DNA of 45,445 nt from Chlorokybus atmophyticus (GCA_009103225.1 RHPI01000732.1:1-45445); one strand, 5' to 3'. Shown: positions 1-15,931, numbered from the stretch's first letter. Numbers and translations: made by a program. The notes: generated from the letters alone by a model not told the origin.

Positions 1-35
<35 letters not shown>
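1..35. repeat. (CA)n microsatellite at window edge
   Basis: Uninterrupted CA dinucleotides run from the first base of the window, so the full length is unknown. Confidence 0.95.
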
Positions 36-39
<4 letters not shown>

Positions 40-804
40 TATTACTTTGTATATACACACATGCGTTTCTATTATAGCATTGATGGCATGCGCCCAAGAG
101 ATGCAGCATAGCTTATTATGGGGCTGAAGGAAGAAGAAACCATGCACAGCTGCAGTGGTGGTATCGGTAGTACTAAATATGTCCACCATGTTGATAGTAT
201 TTTGTTTGCACTTACTCACTTTGTTCACCATCCTGGCGGAATAATAAAGTATGCCTTCAGCAATGCTAAAAGAATCGGTGCGCCACAGGCGGTTTGTTAT
301 GATTTTCGTGATTCAATACAACTGCACAAGGGCACGGTCAGTTAACAAGTAGTCGTGCATGTTTGCATGCACTGCAAGTTGTGGCAGGTACTCCTGTCCT
401 GAATGGCACTGCTGCTGTTGCCTCTGTCATTCCAGGCAGTATCACATGGCTTAGCTTTAGCCTGGCCCCCCTGACCCTGGTGTGTAAGCTGCCTGTGTGC
501 TGACGCCGCTAAGTGGTGTGTGCGCTGTGTATATGCAATCCAGCAAGGCTTCAATCCATGCACGCACCCCTCAAGGTCTTTGTACGTCACGCAGCAAAGT
601 CAAGGCGAAGAGTAAGCGCATTACACATGCCACATGCGTCCCATACATCTCCTGAACCCAGCGCTAGTACACTACATTTGTGTATACCAACTTGCTGCTA
701 CCACCCTCAAGCCGCAGCCAGAAATAAGACAGCAGTACATACGGCAAGGTCAATCTGCATCATGCAGAAAGGCGGTGCAGACACTCAAAGCTTGTGCAAG
801 GTCC
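36..804. other. Noncoding stretch, no gene recognised
   Basis: Several short frames are open on both strands but none shows a recognisable motif or a consistent exon structure. The last part, about 690-804, is the 3' flank of the minus-strand gene that ends at 805. If TAG were a sense codon, that gene would continue here for about 16 codons to a TGA. Confidence 0.5.
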
Positions 805-3043
<2,239 letters not shown>

Positions 3044-3778
3044 CGCCCCGCCCGCCCTGTTCGCTTGCCTGCCCAGCAGCCGACAGGAGACAACGACACG
3101 CAAAGACCACGCCTCTTTCTGCTCCGCGTCAGCTTGGCGGCTGAGAACCACATGTACACTTACCGTTTTTCGTGTTCCGTTCCGTTTTCTGTAACGGAGG
3201 ATGGAACAGAAAGTTTTGCCCTGCGTCTCACTAACGGAGGCGATTCCCATTCGCACTCAGCCTCTCCGTTCCGTTACATAAAGTCAGTGCCAGCCGCGGC
3301 CCACAGTCTATCAGTTTATTTGCAGAACAGTCGAACCGCAAAGGGGGGTTTCGCTTGAGTCGTGAGAATGGCCGAAAGTCTGTGTTGTACGACGTTGATT
3401 GCCGTGGATGTGCCGTGGATCGCCCTTGGTTGTCGACTGCGACTGTACGACTCAGTCGATGCTTGTCGCGTAAAGTGTAGTGGACTGTCGGTCTTGAAGC
3501 TACGACAGATGCCGACGGTCGACGATTGTAGTCAAGACATCAGCCGGCATAAAGGCTGATGATCCCGGACCATCGACGGCGAATCTCCACGACTCGACAT
3601 AGACAGTAGGTTGTAGCCCCCACCAGAAACTGCTGCCAACGTAATGTGCTCTCTACTTCAAGTAGTAGCACGTTGTGCCCAACGTGCACCACTGCATGCA
3701 TAAAACTGTGTAAGCAACTCAGCTTTGTGCATGGCATTCATGCTGCACGCTGCAAGCATGAATCAACAGTGTGCTTAC
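3044..3778. other. Shared 5' flank, then unrecognised sequence
   Basis: The first roughly 80 bases upstream of the start codon are conserved with the region upstream of copy B (about 8555-8625). This may be the 5' UTR or core promoter shared by the duplicated genes. From about 3160 to 3290 the motif CCGTTCCGTT and TGTAACGGA occurs in both orientations. I see no gene in the rest, apart from a possible remnant of later transposase exons up to 3778. Confidence 0.45.
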
Positions 3779-4479
3779 GTTTCACAGATGACCCTTTGGT
3801 TGGCAGCAGCTGTGTCTGGCTCCACTCCCACCTCGTCGGCAGAAATTATTCTCTCCGGACCAACACCCAACTTTGCAACAACCTTCTCCAAGAGGTTAAA
3901 GTAATGGTAGACCACATCCCTCTTCAATGCACATCATTTCTGCTTGTCCAATGCTTCAGCCTTGCGGGAGGTGAGGTTGTTACGCTTCTTGAAGCCTTGC
4001 CACCACTTCTTGCCAGGTATGCCTCTCTTACACAATGCTGCACGTGCATCACTTGCCAACCTCTTCCCTGCCTCGATGCAAATCTCTGTCCACGTGACCC
4101 CTCTACCACACTTGCTACGGTTGATAACAAACCAAGAAGTCCTTCTCCTCATCCTCATCAAACAGAGTTGCATGACCAGCCCCCCTACATAGCATGCATT
4201 CAGTTGCTTGCATGTGTTACAGTGGTGCATTGCATGCCAGGCATCTAGCACTCACCTATACTTGTCAAGCAGGTGGGGATTGTCACAGTAGCGTCTCAAA
4301 GAACTCCTTCGGATGCCAAGGTCAGTCAGTGCTTCAGTGATGCTCATACAGCCCTGCTTGATGGCCAGCACTGCTCTGTGAATGTCCTCCATGCTGGCAT
4401 CATAGTTCTTGTAGCCCTTGCTTCGCTTTGAGTGTGGGGTCTTGGCATTCACTCTTTTCCCCTGCGTTGCAATGGGCAT
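3779..4479 (-). pseudogene. Truncated pogo-like (Tc1/mariner) transposase
   Basis: Minus-strand exons 4479-4256 and 4184-3779 join through a GT-AG intron. The first encodes a helix-turn-helix of the pogo/CENP-B N-terminal type (MSITEALTDLGIRRSSLRRY, the same position as GLREAADDIGVTKSTLSDYF in the 16.6-19.2 kb element). The second holds the Tc5/CENP-B DNA-binding repeat (IPGKKWWQGFKKRNNLTSRK) and the start of the DDE domain with its first Asp (ISADEVGVEPDT). Near 4120 the frame shifts by one base, and a TGA follows LDKQK near 3936. No second and third catalytic residues follow, so the copy is dead and cut short on its 3' side. A related but distinct terminus lies at 5174-5217, upstream of the gene as expected for the intact element. 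Confidence 0.75.
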
Positions 4480-5173
4480 CAGTCGACATGCTTCAACCAG
4501 GGTGGTCTGAGCAGCAATGCCGCAGTAATGACAAAACGTTGGGCAACCAACAACAAGCCACCCACCCTAGTGCCCGTAATGACCATAGCCTTGTGTAGCA
4601 GAGGTAGAAGGTAGTAGCAGCAACCAAACACAGCAGCTAGCCCTTGCAATGCAACTGCAAACCTTGCCTCAACTCTGCCTCACACCATCACGTGTATGCC
4701 ACTCCCCCCCTCCCGCTCAGTGCAACCACAGCAGCCACAACTCCTACACAGCACAAAGCAGCAACAACAAAGCAGCTCGCGCATTTGCTCCTCCACTCTA
4801 TGCCACCTTACACACTTTGCGCAACTCACACAAACCCGAACGCATCACCCAAAAAAGTGTCACCGCTAACTTTTGTAATTATTTTTCATGAAACTTAGGA
4901 AATTAGTTCTCTATACCAGTAGGAAAACACTGCAAACGACCGAGTACGATTTGGTATTCATTTGCAAAAGTTACAAGATCACAAAGTTCATAGCGTGTAT
5001 GAGCCTGCGTGAAGGTAGCTGCTAATCCTATTTAAAATTTCAAATCTCGCGCCACACATGTCCGTTTGACGCAAAACTTGGTTTTAAGGTGTATCACGGT
5101 ATGTACTAATTATCTACAAAGTTTGGCCGCGATTGGACTAAGGGTCAGGCAGATATTATCAAGAAACTGCCAA
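4480..5173. other. 5' noncoding part of the truncated pogo-like element
   Basis: This stretch lies between the first transposase exon and the element's right terminus. No further coding exon is recognised. From about 4640 to 4850 the plus strand is C/A-rich and low in complexity. Confidence 0.4.
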
Positions 5174-5217
5174 GTGGCCAAATTAGGGCGAGTGGCCAAA
5201 TAGGGCACCTCTACCCT
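5174..5217. repeat. Right terminus and subterminal repeat of the truncated pogo-like element
   Basis: GTGGCCAAATTAGGGC at 5174 is followed by GTGGCCAAATAGGGC at 5192 and then ACCTCTACCCT. The complete element at 16-19.8 kb ends with the same layout: a subterminal copy, then GTTAGGGCACCTTACCC. The outermost bases are nearly shared while the inner motif differs (GGCCAAA against GTCCGAA), so these are two related families. I found no matching left terminus, consistent with truncation. Confidence 0.65.
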
Positions 5218-5297
5218 GGCAGACTTTGCGCAATGTTTACGACTCAAGCGATAGTGGGGCTGCCCCACTGGGGCCACCCCCCCCTTTGCGGTTTGAC

Positions 5298-6059
5298 TAA
5301 GAGGTAGCACGGACGGGGGTTTTAGTGAGCCGGTTTTAAGCCCCGCGGCTTGACTAAGACCTGGTATTGTCTTAACACCAAAACGCGCGACGGTGTCAGG
5401 GCTGAGTTTTAGGCCGGTACACTAAAACCTCGTACGCCTCCACTGAAACTCCTCAAGGGCACAGTTAGTGCCCACTTTCATGAATGATTAGGGTTTCGCG
5501 ATCTTTTTTGGGTTACGTCGCTACCTTTGGCGGCACATTTTCGTGTGAGGCGCTCTTGTGGTTGCGGGCAGCATGGAAGGCGTTGGCGAGGACGGCGGTG
5601 GGGATGGTGGCGGTGGTGGGGGTTGGCAGCAGACCTTTGGGGGGGGGGCCTAGCGGCAACTGGCACGCCCCTTCTGCTACTGCTTGTCAGCCAGGAGGCC
5701 CTGCAGGCGGCAGTGGACATGCGGCGTCAGGCCATGTGGGAGGCTTCAACATCCCCTCCGACCAGCAGCAACGCGGTCAGGCATGAGCTTCTGGTGGTGG
5801 TGGGTACATGGGCGGCTTTGCCATCCCCGCCGACCAGCAAGTAAGCCGTCATCAACTTACATTTGCGCACTGCACTGCACAGTCTCACTTTGACGGTAAA
5901 CTTGCAGGCAGGTGCATCAGGGTTTGCTTCACAACAACCTCCTGCTAGTGCATTTTGTGTAACTCCTGACATGCAAGTAAGCAAAAAGAATGTGTGGTTG
6001 TTGTGCTAATTGACCCGTTTTGTTTACAAAGCCATTGCAACGATGGCAGCATCAGCATG
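5298..6059 (+). repeat. Dispersed repeat, copy 1 (5' part of a Harbinger-like partner gene)
   Basis: About 760 bases are highly similar to 39872-40636 in the same orientation. Both start at TAAGAGGTAGCACGGA and end near GGCAGCAT. The shared part contains two putative exons, here 5573-5840 and 5908-5976, of a Gly/Gln-rich protein (MEGVGEDGGGDG, then GGFNIPSDQQQRGQA). In this copy a G-homopolymer near 5640 shifts the frame relative to copy 2, and nothing similar to the downstream exons of copy 2 follows. It is therefore a solitary fragment of the longer element. Confidence 0.75.
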
Positions 6060-6091
6060 GTGCTTGTGAGTTAGGCTTGGTCGCCTGCGCT

Positions 6092-6356
6092 GGACTGGTG
6101 TGTAACCTGCAGGTGCCTGTCACATAGGCTGAGTTATCAAAGTAGGACTGATGTGTAATTTGCAAGTGCCTGCTAATTAGGTGTAGTCACTTGTTAAGGC
6201 CTGATGTGTAACTTATAGGTGCCCGTTGATTAGTTGTAGTCATCTAGTTCGGCCTGATGTGTAACCAACATGTGCATGTAAATTATACAAAGTCACATGT
6301 TAAGGCCTGATAAGTAATTAGCAGGCGCCTGTTAATTAGGCATAGTCAACTGTTAA
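6092..6356. repeat. Tandem repeat, five units of exactly 53 bp
   Basis: Unit starts lie at 6092, 6145, 6198, 6251 and 6304. Each begins GGactGnTGTGTAA or GGCCTGATGTGTAA, followed by an AGGTGCCTGTTAATTAGG-like segment and TAGTCA. The spacing is exactly 53 each time although individual bases have diverged. No open frame runs through it. Confidence 0.85.
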
Positions 6357-6766
6357 AGACTAAATCATAACAATAAGGGTCTGATAGTAACGAAAGTTAC
6401 TATTACGTCCCTGTATCAGGATTACAGGCGGACTGAGCCACGACAGTCTAGATTAGTGTCCTTAGGTGCACGGCCGTTGCCAATATTTAGTCGGCCGGCA
6501 GGGAAAACATATTGCAATGTTTGCAGAGTCTGTTGGCAGGGTTTTCTGCAGGGCCAGGAGACTTGGAGGGTCTGAGACGGGGCCTTCTTGGTGTCTAAGA
6601 CAGAGTCTGGCGGGCCTTCTGGCTGCGGGGACTGGACAGCTAATGACCTGAAGACTTTTTTCATAGGCTTTTTGTAGCTTCATAAGTCTTTTGATAGGAA
6701 CGCTTCAGCTGTGCTGTACGGCACTGCTTTAATTACATCAGTGCATGACTTTTGTTGATTACATTG
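6357..6766. other. No gene recognised
   Basis: Short frames exist on both strands but nothing is recognisable. Confidence 0.4.
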
Positions 6767-7243
6767 TGCCAATAACACAGTTGCTTGCTTTGCTGATAAG
6801 CCTCCGTGAATGGCACAATGCTTTTTTGTCAACACTGGTTCCAAGCCTATTTGTGCCAGTAATGGCAAGAATATCAAGATTTTTGGCATATTGGGTTTTT
6901 TGCCAGTACTGGCATGAAAACATACAAAACGGCACTGGCACCAAGTGGTCTATTACAGTAATGGACACAATCTTAGAGTTCCAGCACCGGCTACAAGCCA
7001 TTTGTGCCAGTTCTGGTCTTAAACCGTTCTTGCTAAAATAGGCATGGAAGGCTTTGATGCCAGTGTCGGCGGTTTGAGGTTTGTGCCATTATTGTTAACT
7101 ATTAGGTCAATTCAGTGCTGGTCATGGACGGCTTGTGCCACTTACCAGTAGGTAGGTTAGCATCCATTGCTGGCACAAGCGTTTTGTGCCAGTTTCGGTG
7201 TTTTTCGGGTTCAGCCCCGAAAAGCAGGTGCCAGTACTGGTCC
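6767..7243. repeat. Cluster of TGTGCCAGT / ACTGGCACA motifs
   Basis: At least ten copies of a TGTGCCAGTnnTGG-like core or its inverse occur, for example near 6851, 6900, 6932, 7003, 7058, 7168, 7185 and 7229. Several are locally palindromic, such as TGCCAGTACTGGCA at about 6900. Spacing is irregular, about 30-80 bases. This could be a degenerated satellite or a binding-site array. Confidence 0.6.
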
Positions 7244-8554
7244 TGCTGCAGACGCCATGTGGTAGCGTGATATTTAAAAATTAAACTTGCTTACTAGCTT
7301 ACGATTATAATTGGTATAATTAGTAACCATTGCAATGTGGGGCTTGTATTGTGTGAGTTGTAGTGCACATCAATTAGGTTTTTCTCTAAATGCAACATGA
7401 CCATCTGATGCACCCATTGAGGCATTGGGTAATGAATACACTAGAAGTGATTCGGTCAAAGGTTTATATATACTACACATATGACATGAATGCGAAGGAT
7501 CATTGCATTTCGGTGCCTACCGGTATGGCGATTGCCCTTGGGCAAAACAGCCCTAAAATCCGGCAGTTTTTGAGTCATAAGCCATACTGGCCTTATAACT
7601 CGTACAAAGGCAATAACTTTTTAATGGCAGCGAAATTCGGGGAGCCGTGAAAGGCAAACTCGACAAGATCTATACTTAAATGCTTAAGTGCTTATAGGTA
7701 TAAGTGAAGACACTACCGCATGCGTACACATGTGCGCGCAATGCATTCACACAGAGATTTAAATTTGATTGTCACAACATAGGCTACTCCCTATGCCTTC
7801 ACATTACATTTTGCTGCCTATGGCGATTAGGGTTTTACTAGTGGGACCATCAACCCTTAATTGACATGATTCGCAGTCTACCGGCCTGCGACCCGCGCTG
7901 TCGTGGCTGCTTGCAGCACCGATGGGTCGAGGGCTATAAGATAGATGGAGCGGCGGTCGTGAATGTCAAAAAATGTGTTATCGCAGTATTGTTAAAGTAT
8001 CTCTATTTATTGGCTGCCAAAAGTCTTGTGCCGTTAAGAGCAACGTAATCAAATACCTCACAAGTAAATGTTGCTGGTCGAGAGAGTATTCTCGTAGATA
8101 ATAGATTAATTAATGCGTAAAAGTTTTATGAGGATAGCTTTGTAACCCGGGAAAGCCTAGCTAACAGCATAAGTATTTCATTGCTAAAATACGATTATTA
8201 CGTATTATGTACGTAGCACATACTATGTATGTGTCCTTTAATTAAATGTTAACTAATGAACGGAACACGTCATTCCATGCTGACGTGGCTTAGGGTAACA
8301 GCAAAACCCCCTCATTTGTAGCATACTTGACTAGGACGGTTGAAGAATACCATTCTTTAAGCATAAAGCGAATACCCCCGTTTCACTCTAATAGTAGAAC
8401 GAACAGCTATGGGATACATGTGAATGTGAATCCTACAACGAGGGAAGCCTGACTACCCATATCGCGCGCCGACGCACGCACCACCTCTTGGCAAGAACAA
8501 TTTGTTCTTTTCCCTATTGGTTTGTTTCAGTTTGGGGAGCGGGATAAGTTTTCC
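7244..8554. other. AT-richer intergenic stretch, nothing recognised
   Basis: The base composition is more AT-rich than the flanking genes. Short frames at 7390-7650 and 7866-8048 have no motif or splice support. The conserved upstream flank of copy B begins at about 8555. Confidence 0.5.
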
Positions 8555-8625
8555 GAGAGAACAGGCGTGGTATTTGCGTGTCGTTGTCGGCTGCTTGGAA
8601 GCAAGCGAACAGGGCGGGCGTGGCG

Positions 8626-10621
<1,996 letters not shown>

Positions 10622-10976
10622 GCTCGGGGAGCCCACTTGTACAAGCCTTGCCATTTTGTCTCCACCGCCCCTATGCCGCATAGGTGCAGCATCTGCGCAA
10701 CAGTCAAGACAACGAGCGACACTGATAGGGCGCGGTGTTGAATGACAAGTAGTTACAGGTGCCCTGCCTGCTTGCTCGTTGTATATATCTGATGTGTTAA
10801 TGTGGCGTGGTTTGTTTTTCAGTGCACGCATGTGTCTGGCATTGCTGAGTCACACCATGATGTGCTCATGTTACTGTCTTGCCCATCTTTCCAGTATCCA
10901 ATTCGCTTTGGATGAGAGTGTTGATGTGTACAGAAGTGCTATCAAGCACATGTATGCGACGCATGTGCGCCCCCCC
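10622..10976. other. 3' flank of copy B
   Basis: The first roughly 65 bases after the stop still resemble the flank of copy A (CTTGnACAAGC, then CACCGCC). After that the similarity fades. No gene is recognised. Confidence 0.45.
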
Positions 10977-11213
10977 NNNNNNNNNNNNNNNNNNNNNNNN
11001 NNNNNNNNNNNNNNNNNNNNNNNNNNNNNNNNNNNNNNNNNNNNNNNNNNNNNNNNNNNNNNNNNNNNNNNNNNNNNNNNNNNNNNNNNNNNNNNNNNNN
11101 NNNNNNNNNNNNNNNNNNNNNNNNNNNNNNNNNNNNNNNNNNNNNNNNNNNNNNNNNNNNNNNNNNNNNNNNNNNNNNNNNNNNNNNNNNNNNNNNNNNN
11201 NNNNNNNNNNNNN
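10977..11213. other. Assembly gap (237 N)
   Basis: A run of N follows a short C homopolymer. Apparent frames across it are meaningless. Confidence 1.
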
Positions 11214-12089
11214 AGAGCTAGTAGACACCCCACCCACCACCACCCGCGCGTCTTCAACATCCCATACCTAACCAACCCCATGCCAGACCTTAGCAAACTT
11301 CCAACACCAACCGTGTGGTTCTGTCCACCAATACGCTCTCCGCAATCGGGACATGTAGACTCTTGCATTGCACTCACCAATCGTGTACATCAAATGCAGG
11401 ACATGCATGCGCATGCACAACGTGTAGTCCAGTCAGCACGCAGCAACACATGCAAGGTGTCGTACAAGTGACATTTAGATGACCACAGGGCTACTACTAG
11501 CACGCTAATCTACTGCCTCTACGTTTGCGACAGATACCTTGGTGTATACATGCATATGCCCACACGGTGTGGGCAGGCAGGAACCTACCAAAACCAAGCA
11601 TACACATGTTAGACGCCTGTTCAAGAAGTGGAACTTGCCATCATTGCTGGTGTTTTCATGGCTGACAAACTGACAGTTATTGTTCAACAGTATTAATGTA
11701 CCTGTATCCCAATCCATAGCCTTGCCCACATCCTCGACCATTGCTCAGTAATACCTTGTTTTCTCCTGTGCGTTTACCTCCTGATACAAACTGCCCTGCA
11801 AGACCTTGACCTTGTATTGCTCTACATGTTCCGCCAGCTGATTTGCGCTTGGTACAACCTGTGTTGCAGCGGGCGTGTTTGATTGTGCCGTCACCCTGCA
11901 CAAGGGATTTTATTGTAATGATGATGATGTTGTTCATGATGATGATGGTGTTGTTACTGATGTTGATGATGATGATGGTACACATCAACACTACTATTAT
12001 TACTGAATTGCGACCACAACATACATTGCGTCCATGCCTAAACAAACTCGCACAACATAAGCGCTGAAGCGCTACACCAAGCAAGCAGC
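11214..12089. other. No firm gene; low-complexity GAT tract
   Basis: From about 11918 to 11979 there is a GATGATGTT-type low-complexity tract. Frames on the minus strand at 11505-11741 have no recognised motif. The interval may be the 3' part of the retroelement relic at 12.1-13.2 kb. Confidence 0.4.
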
Positions 12090-13228
12090 CTATGCCCCAC
12101 CCGCCAGCACTATGTCCGCCTCCTTCATTGGTTGTGTCGCCTGCAGCGGGCTCCAGCCTGGTGCGGCCCTCACAGCCGCCGCACCCCTCTCCAGCAATAC
12201 CATGCTCTGTGCTCGCTGAAGGGCGCGGGCCACGCATTGTTGGAACATGGCCACGTACCCGCCTATAGGCGTCTGGCTAGACGAGCCAATGGCAGGCCGA
12301 GCCCGTGTACAGCCTGGCGAGCGCACCTGTTGAGGACGGTGTTGAATGCGTCACTCAGCGTGCCGTGCGTCTCCGCCGCTCGAGGGAAGAACTCGTCGGC
12401 CGGCGGGGGATCCCGGTACGTTCCGCGCTTGCTCTGCTCGGCCTCCCGTGCAGCAACTTCAAGTCTGCGCCCGCAAGCGGTGATGGTAACGTCCAACAGC
12501 CAGCGATGATCCCTGAAAAGGCTCCCAGGTTTGAAGGCCACGAGGTCTGCGCGGCGGCCACGCGTCTCTCCTTCGCGGATGGGCATGAAGCTCGTCTGTT
12601 CCCTGCTCATCTAGAAGCCGCCTCGCATAGAATGACGAACGTTTTGTGACGCAAGGCGTGATGCATGGCAGTGCGTCCCTTGCCCATGAAGCAGCAGATT
12701 TGCGCCATCCGCCATAATCGTGACAGCGCATGTGCAGCGCACGGACCCGCCAGCATCGGATGTGGCAGCCCCAGATGCGTGCGGAGAGCTGTTCAGAAAA
12801 TGTCGGCGGAGATGCGTAGGGCCCGCTGAGGCGCCTGCACCGATTACGGCCGCCAACAACCGATGGGCCTTATCGTCAACGGTTGCCCCCAGCTCATACG
12901 CCGCAATAACGGCGTTGTCCACTTTGACGCTGAGCAGCGCCGCCTGCAGCGTGACGGTCACCGTGCGCGCCAACGCCATCAACGGCGAAATCAGCGGGCG
13001 CGCCTCTGGCGGCAACAAGCCGCGAGCAATCCTTTCAAAAGGTAAGCCACTCGTCTTCAATCCATCATTGGTCGCCAAGAAATCTATGTCCGGCGATGAG
13101 GTGAAACCCCCCAAAAGCCGCTGGGGCATGCAAAGCCGTGCTGCACCACCTCTTCGGAAACTATGTAAGGCCATGTGCGGTTGATATGTGTTGCATGCTT
13201 GTGCTTGCTTCGTGAAACTAGCATACAC
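12090..13228 (-). pseudogene. Retroelement relic with PD-(D/E)XK-like endonuclease domain
   Basis: Read on the minus strand from 13228, an open frame (MALHSFRRGGAARLC, later ADGANLLLHGQGTHCHASRL) runs to a TAG at 12613-12611. It continues in the same frame with REQTSFMPIREGETRGRRAD, LVAFKPG and LLDVTITACGR. The ADLV then roughly 14 residues then LDVTIT spacing resembles the restriction-like endonuclease of R2/CRE-type LINEs, where PDLV and DVTV are the catalytic core. The preceding Cys/His stretch is like the degenerate zinc knuckle that precedes it there. After another TAG near 12263 the best continuation is in a second frame (GGYVAMFQQCVARALQRAQS). No reverse transcriptase is seen upstream, so the copy is truncated. 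The family assignment is by motif only; a domesticated or DNA-transposon module with the same fold is possible. Confidence 0.5.
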
Positions 13229-13314
13229 TGCATCTCGACTGAGGGCGCATCAACCTAGCATTTGTCACTTTGATGATGTGCACGAAACACATAGCCTGCT
13301 GTGATAAGTAGCTG

Positions 13315-13353
13315 CTTCCTAGCCATTGCAGCTCGGATGCGATGGCTAGGAAG
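13315..13353. repeat. Perfect hairpin with 12-bp arms
   Basis: CTTCCTAGCCAT and its exact reverse complement ATGGCTAGGAAG are separated by 15 bases. About 15 bases downstream a GGACTTGAACGTCC hairpin occurs, whose reverse strand (GTTCAAGTCC) resembles a pol III B box. Confidence 0.7.
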
Positions 13354-15888
13354 GCTTGTCATCCTGCATGGACTTGAACGTCCAATCCTCCGGTGTTGAG
13401 AGTGACGCTGGGGGCAGGGCTTGACTTGTGGTTCTTCAGTAAGCCGGGTTGAGTAAACAATGCCTACTCATGCAAAGTACATCAGTGCTGAACGCATAAT
13501 TGACAATTTGATGACCACACCTCTTGCCGATGGGCGAAGTTCAACAAACCTTTTGCCGGTGGGTGAAGTTCTGTATTTGCAGTTTGCAGCCTTCCGCACC
13601 ACGTTGCCATGACAACCAGAGATGAATAAAGACCAGCATGTCGCGCATCAACATCACCTGACAACAAAGCATTGTGAGTGCTGGTCACTAACTTTGTGTG
13701 GCAAAGTACGCTATACAACATGCATATGTACGCACTAAGTACCTTGCTAGCTCCCGGAGATATCAAGGTACGGTAACTGGCGGCAGTGATACGGTGGTTC
13801 ATGTGCGCAAGAAAATTGCGTCAATGTCTTCAAGACTTACGGGTTGAGCTTGTCAGATGTAACTGCCCACTTGAGCATTGCTGACATCTGGTCCTTGTAA
13901 GCAAGCTCTGACTAGATGACCTCGGCACGGGTTGCCATGCTAATGGTGGCTATCCCATCGTTGAACGGGTTGAAGTTCAACCCGAATCCGAGTTATGTGA
14001 AGCTTATTGTTAACTTGCTAACGGTATTGCGTACAGTGCGACTAGCTAATCTACGCTGCCCAATGGCAGTTGTCACATTGACCTCTCACTTATCTTCCGG
14101 TGATAGTTACAAAATCTTGCACAACTGAACATTACTAGACACCTTGCAACCAGCAACAATCCGCAAGGGAGTAGATGGGGAGAGCCCCTTAACAGCTTCA
14201 GCCAGGCATCCCACACACAAGTAGTCTTGCATAGCTAGTAATTCCTTACCACCACAAGGTGGTAATCACACCGGTTTGTACCTGCTGTTCTCCAACCTCG
14301 CACATAGAATGTCTGAGGCCAATAGGGCTTTGCCATTGGTGGCACGTATGCGCTGACCTGTCAGCACAGGTTGACTTTGTCCACCCTCGGACACATCAAC
14401 ATAGGCAGCACTCTTGCTACCTTCAAGGCTAAGCTAACGACTCTGCGCTTCCCATAAACCACTCCTGTACTGGTGGACAGTGCCTTGTGTAGCTGCGATC
14501 CACATACACTCAGTGCATAAGAGCCAACCTCATAAACACGTATGCCAGATGCTACACACACCATAACTATACGGAACCCTCACTTAGTGTTTCTTATAAT
14601 TACTTACCACATAAGTAGGGCAGGCTTGAGAGTAACTCTACTGTGCCATGCACCCTCTATACATGCAACAATCAAAGCAGGCGTGACTTCGCGTACTTCA
14701 ACCCGAGCTGAGCGTAAGTATGACACGAACTCACTCCATTCTGTACCCTGACGGTGGGTGTGGGCTTCACTATTGCGATTCGCGTGCAATGCCTTGATTA
14801 CGCTTCAGTGCAACTCTAGCTTGAGCACGAGCTGCTACAGTGTCAACAAATTATTCAAGTGCTGGTTGTTGCAACGCCTGCTAGTTGTCCTGCACCGCTT
14901 GCCTTTGCAATTTCTCAGAACAGTGTACAAAACTGCAGGTATGTTTGGCATTGAAGTACGTGCTTGCACCATTTAAACATATAAGTGCTGTTGGGTTAGA
15001 CTTGTTGAGTCCATTGAGCCCAACATACCCAGCCAGTTGTTAATGTCTCATTGGCCGATACTAGTCAATGATGCAATCATTTGTAAGAGTGAACGAGATA
15101 CAGACTCTATGTGTTCATTCATACATAAAGCTGCTGTATAATTGGCTGGCTTTGCGGCACTTGCACGCTGCCGCAAAGAACATACCTGCCGTATCGTATG
15201 TCTTGTGCGCCTGCCACTGTGCGCAAGCTAGTGCACAAGCACGTCGTGCGTTGTACCGCAATAGTCAGCGGTATCACTGCCGATGCTGCGTCTGTTGCTC
15301 AGCTCAGCGGCGGTGGCGGCAGCGATAGCAATGCACGCGCGCAGTGTTTTTAATCCCACCCACCCAATGGCTAGCATTAACCAACTAACAGCTGGGTATG
15401 TAGGCGTTAATGAATAGAATAGGGCATTGAATAGAATGCAGTGCTCTACATTCCTCAGCATTGAATTATGCAAAGAGTCTGCCCAAACTAAAACTTGGTC
15501 GGTGAAAGAGCGCGAAATCATATGGTGCAAACAAGAGCGCTTATTCAGCGGTCTTCACAACCAACACGTGATGACATCAGCAATGATGATGACCGATAAC
15601 TCGATCGAGCCATAGCGTGTGCTCGGTTACGATATATGTCCGATCATAATTGCGAAGCACGTCGATTCTCAGTTGATTGATGCTAGCTAATGACACAATC
15701 GATCGTCAAAAAAGTGAACGAGATACAAATTCTACATGAGACCTAGTCGGAAGTTCACACAAGCTGCTAGGTTTTGGCCTTGATACATAAGGCGCATGTT
15801 GCTGCTTACCGCGCCAAGCTGAAGGCCGGTAAACGTCGCGCCTATTTGATTGTCGATGACTTCTTTTTTCTTATTTATAAATGCACAT

Positions 15889-15931
15889 ATCAGTGCGCCA
15901 TATATATCAGTGCGCTATAGTATCAGTGCGC
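15889..15931. repeat. Short tandem repeat ATCAGTGCGC x3
   Basis: Copies start at 15889, 15906 and 15922, with TA-rich spacers of 6-7 bases. Confidence 0.7.

Noticed and set aside
6092-6356. CRISPR-like array
   Set aside because: The units are contiguous diverged tandem repeats without spacers, in an intron-rich eukaryotic genome.
10779-11471. Open frames of 125-230 codons
   Set aside because: They cross the 237-N gap, so their continuity is only apparent.
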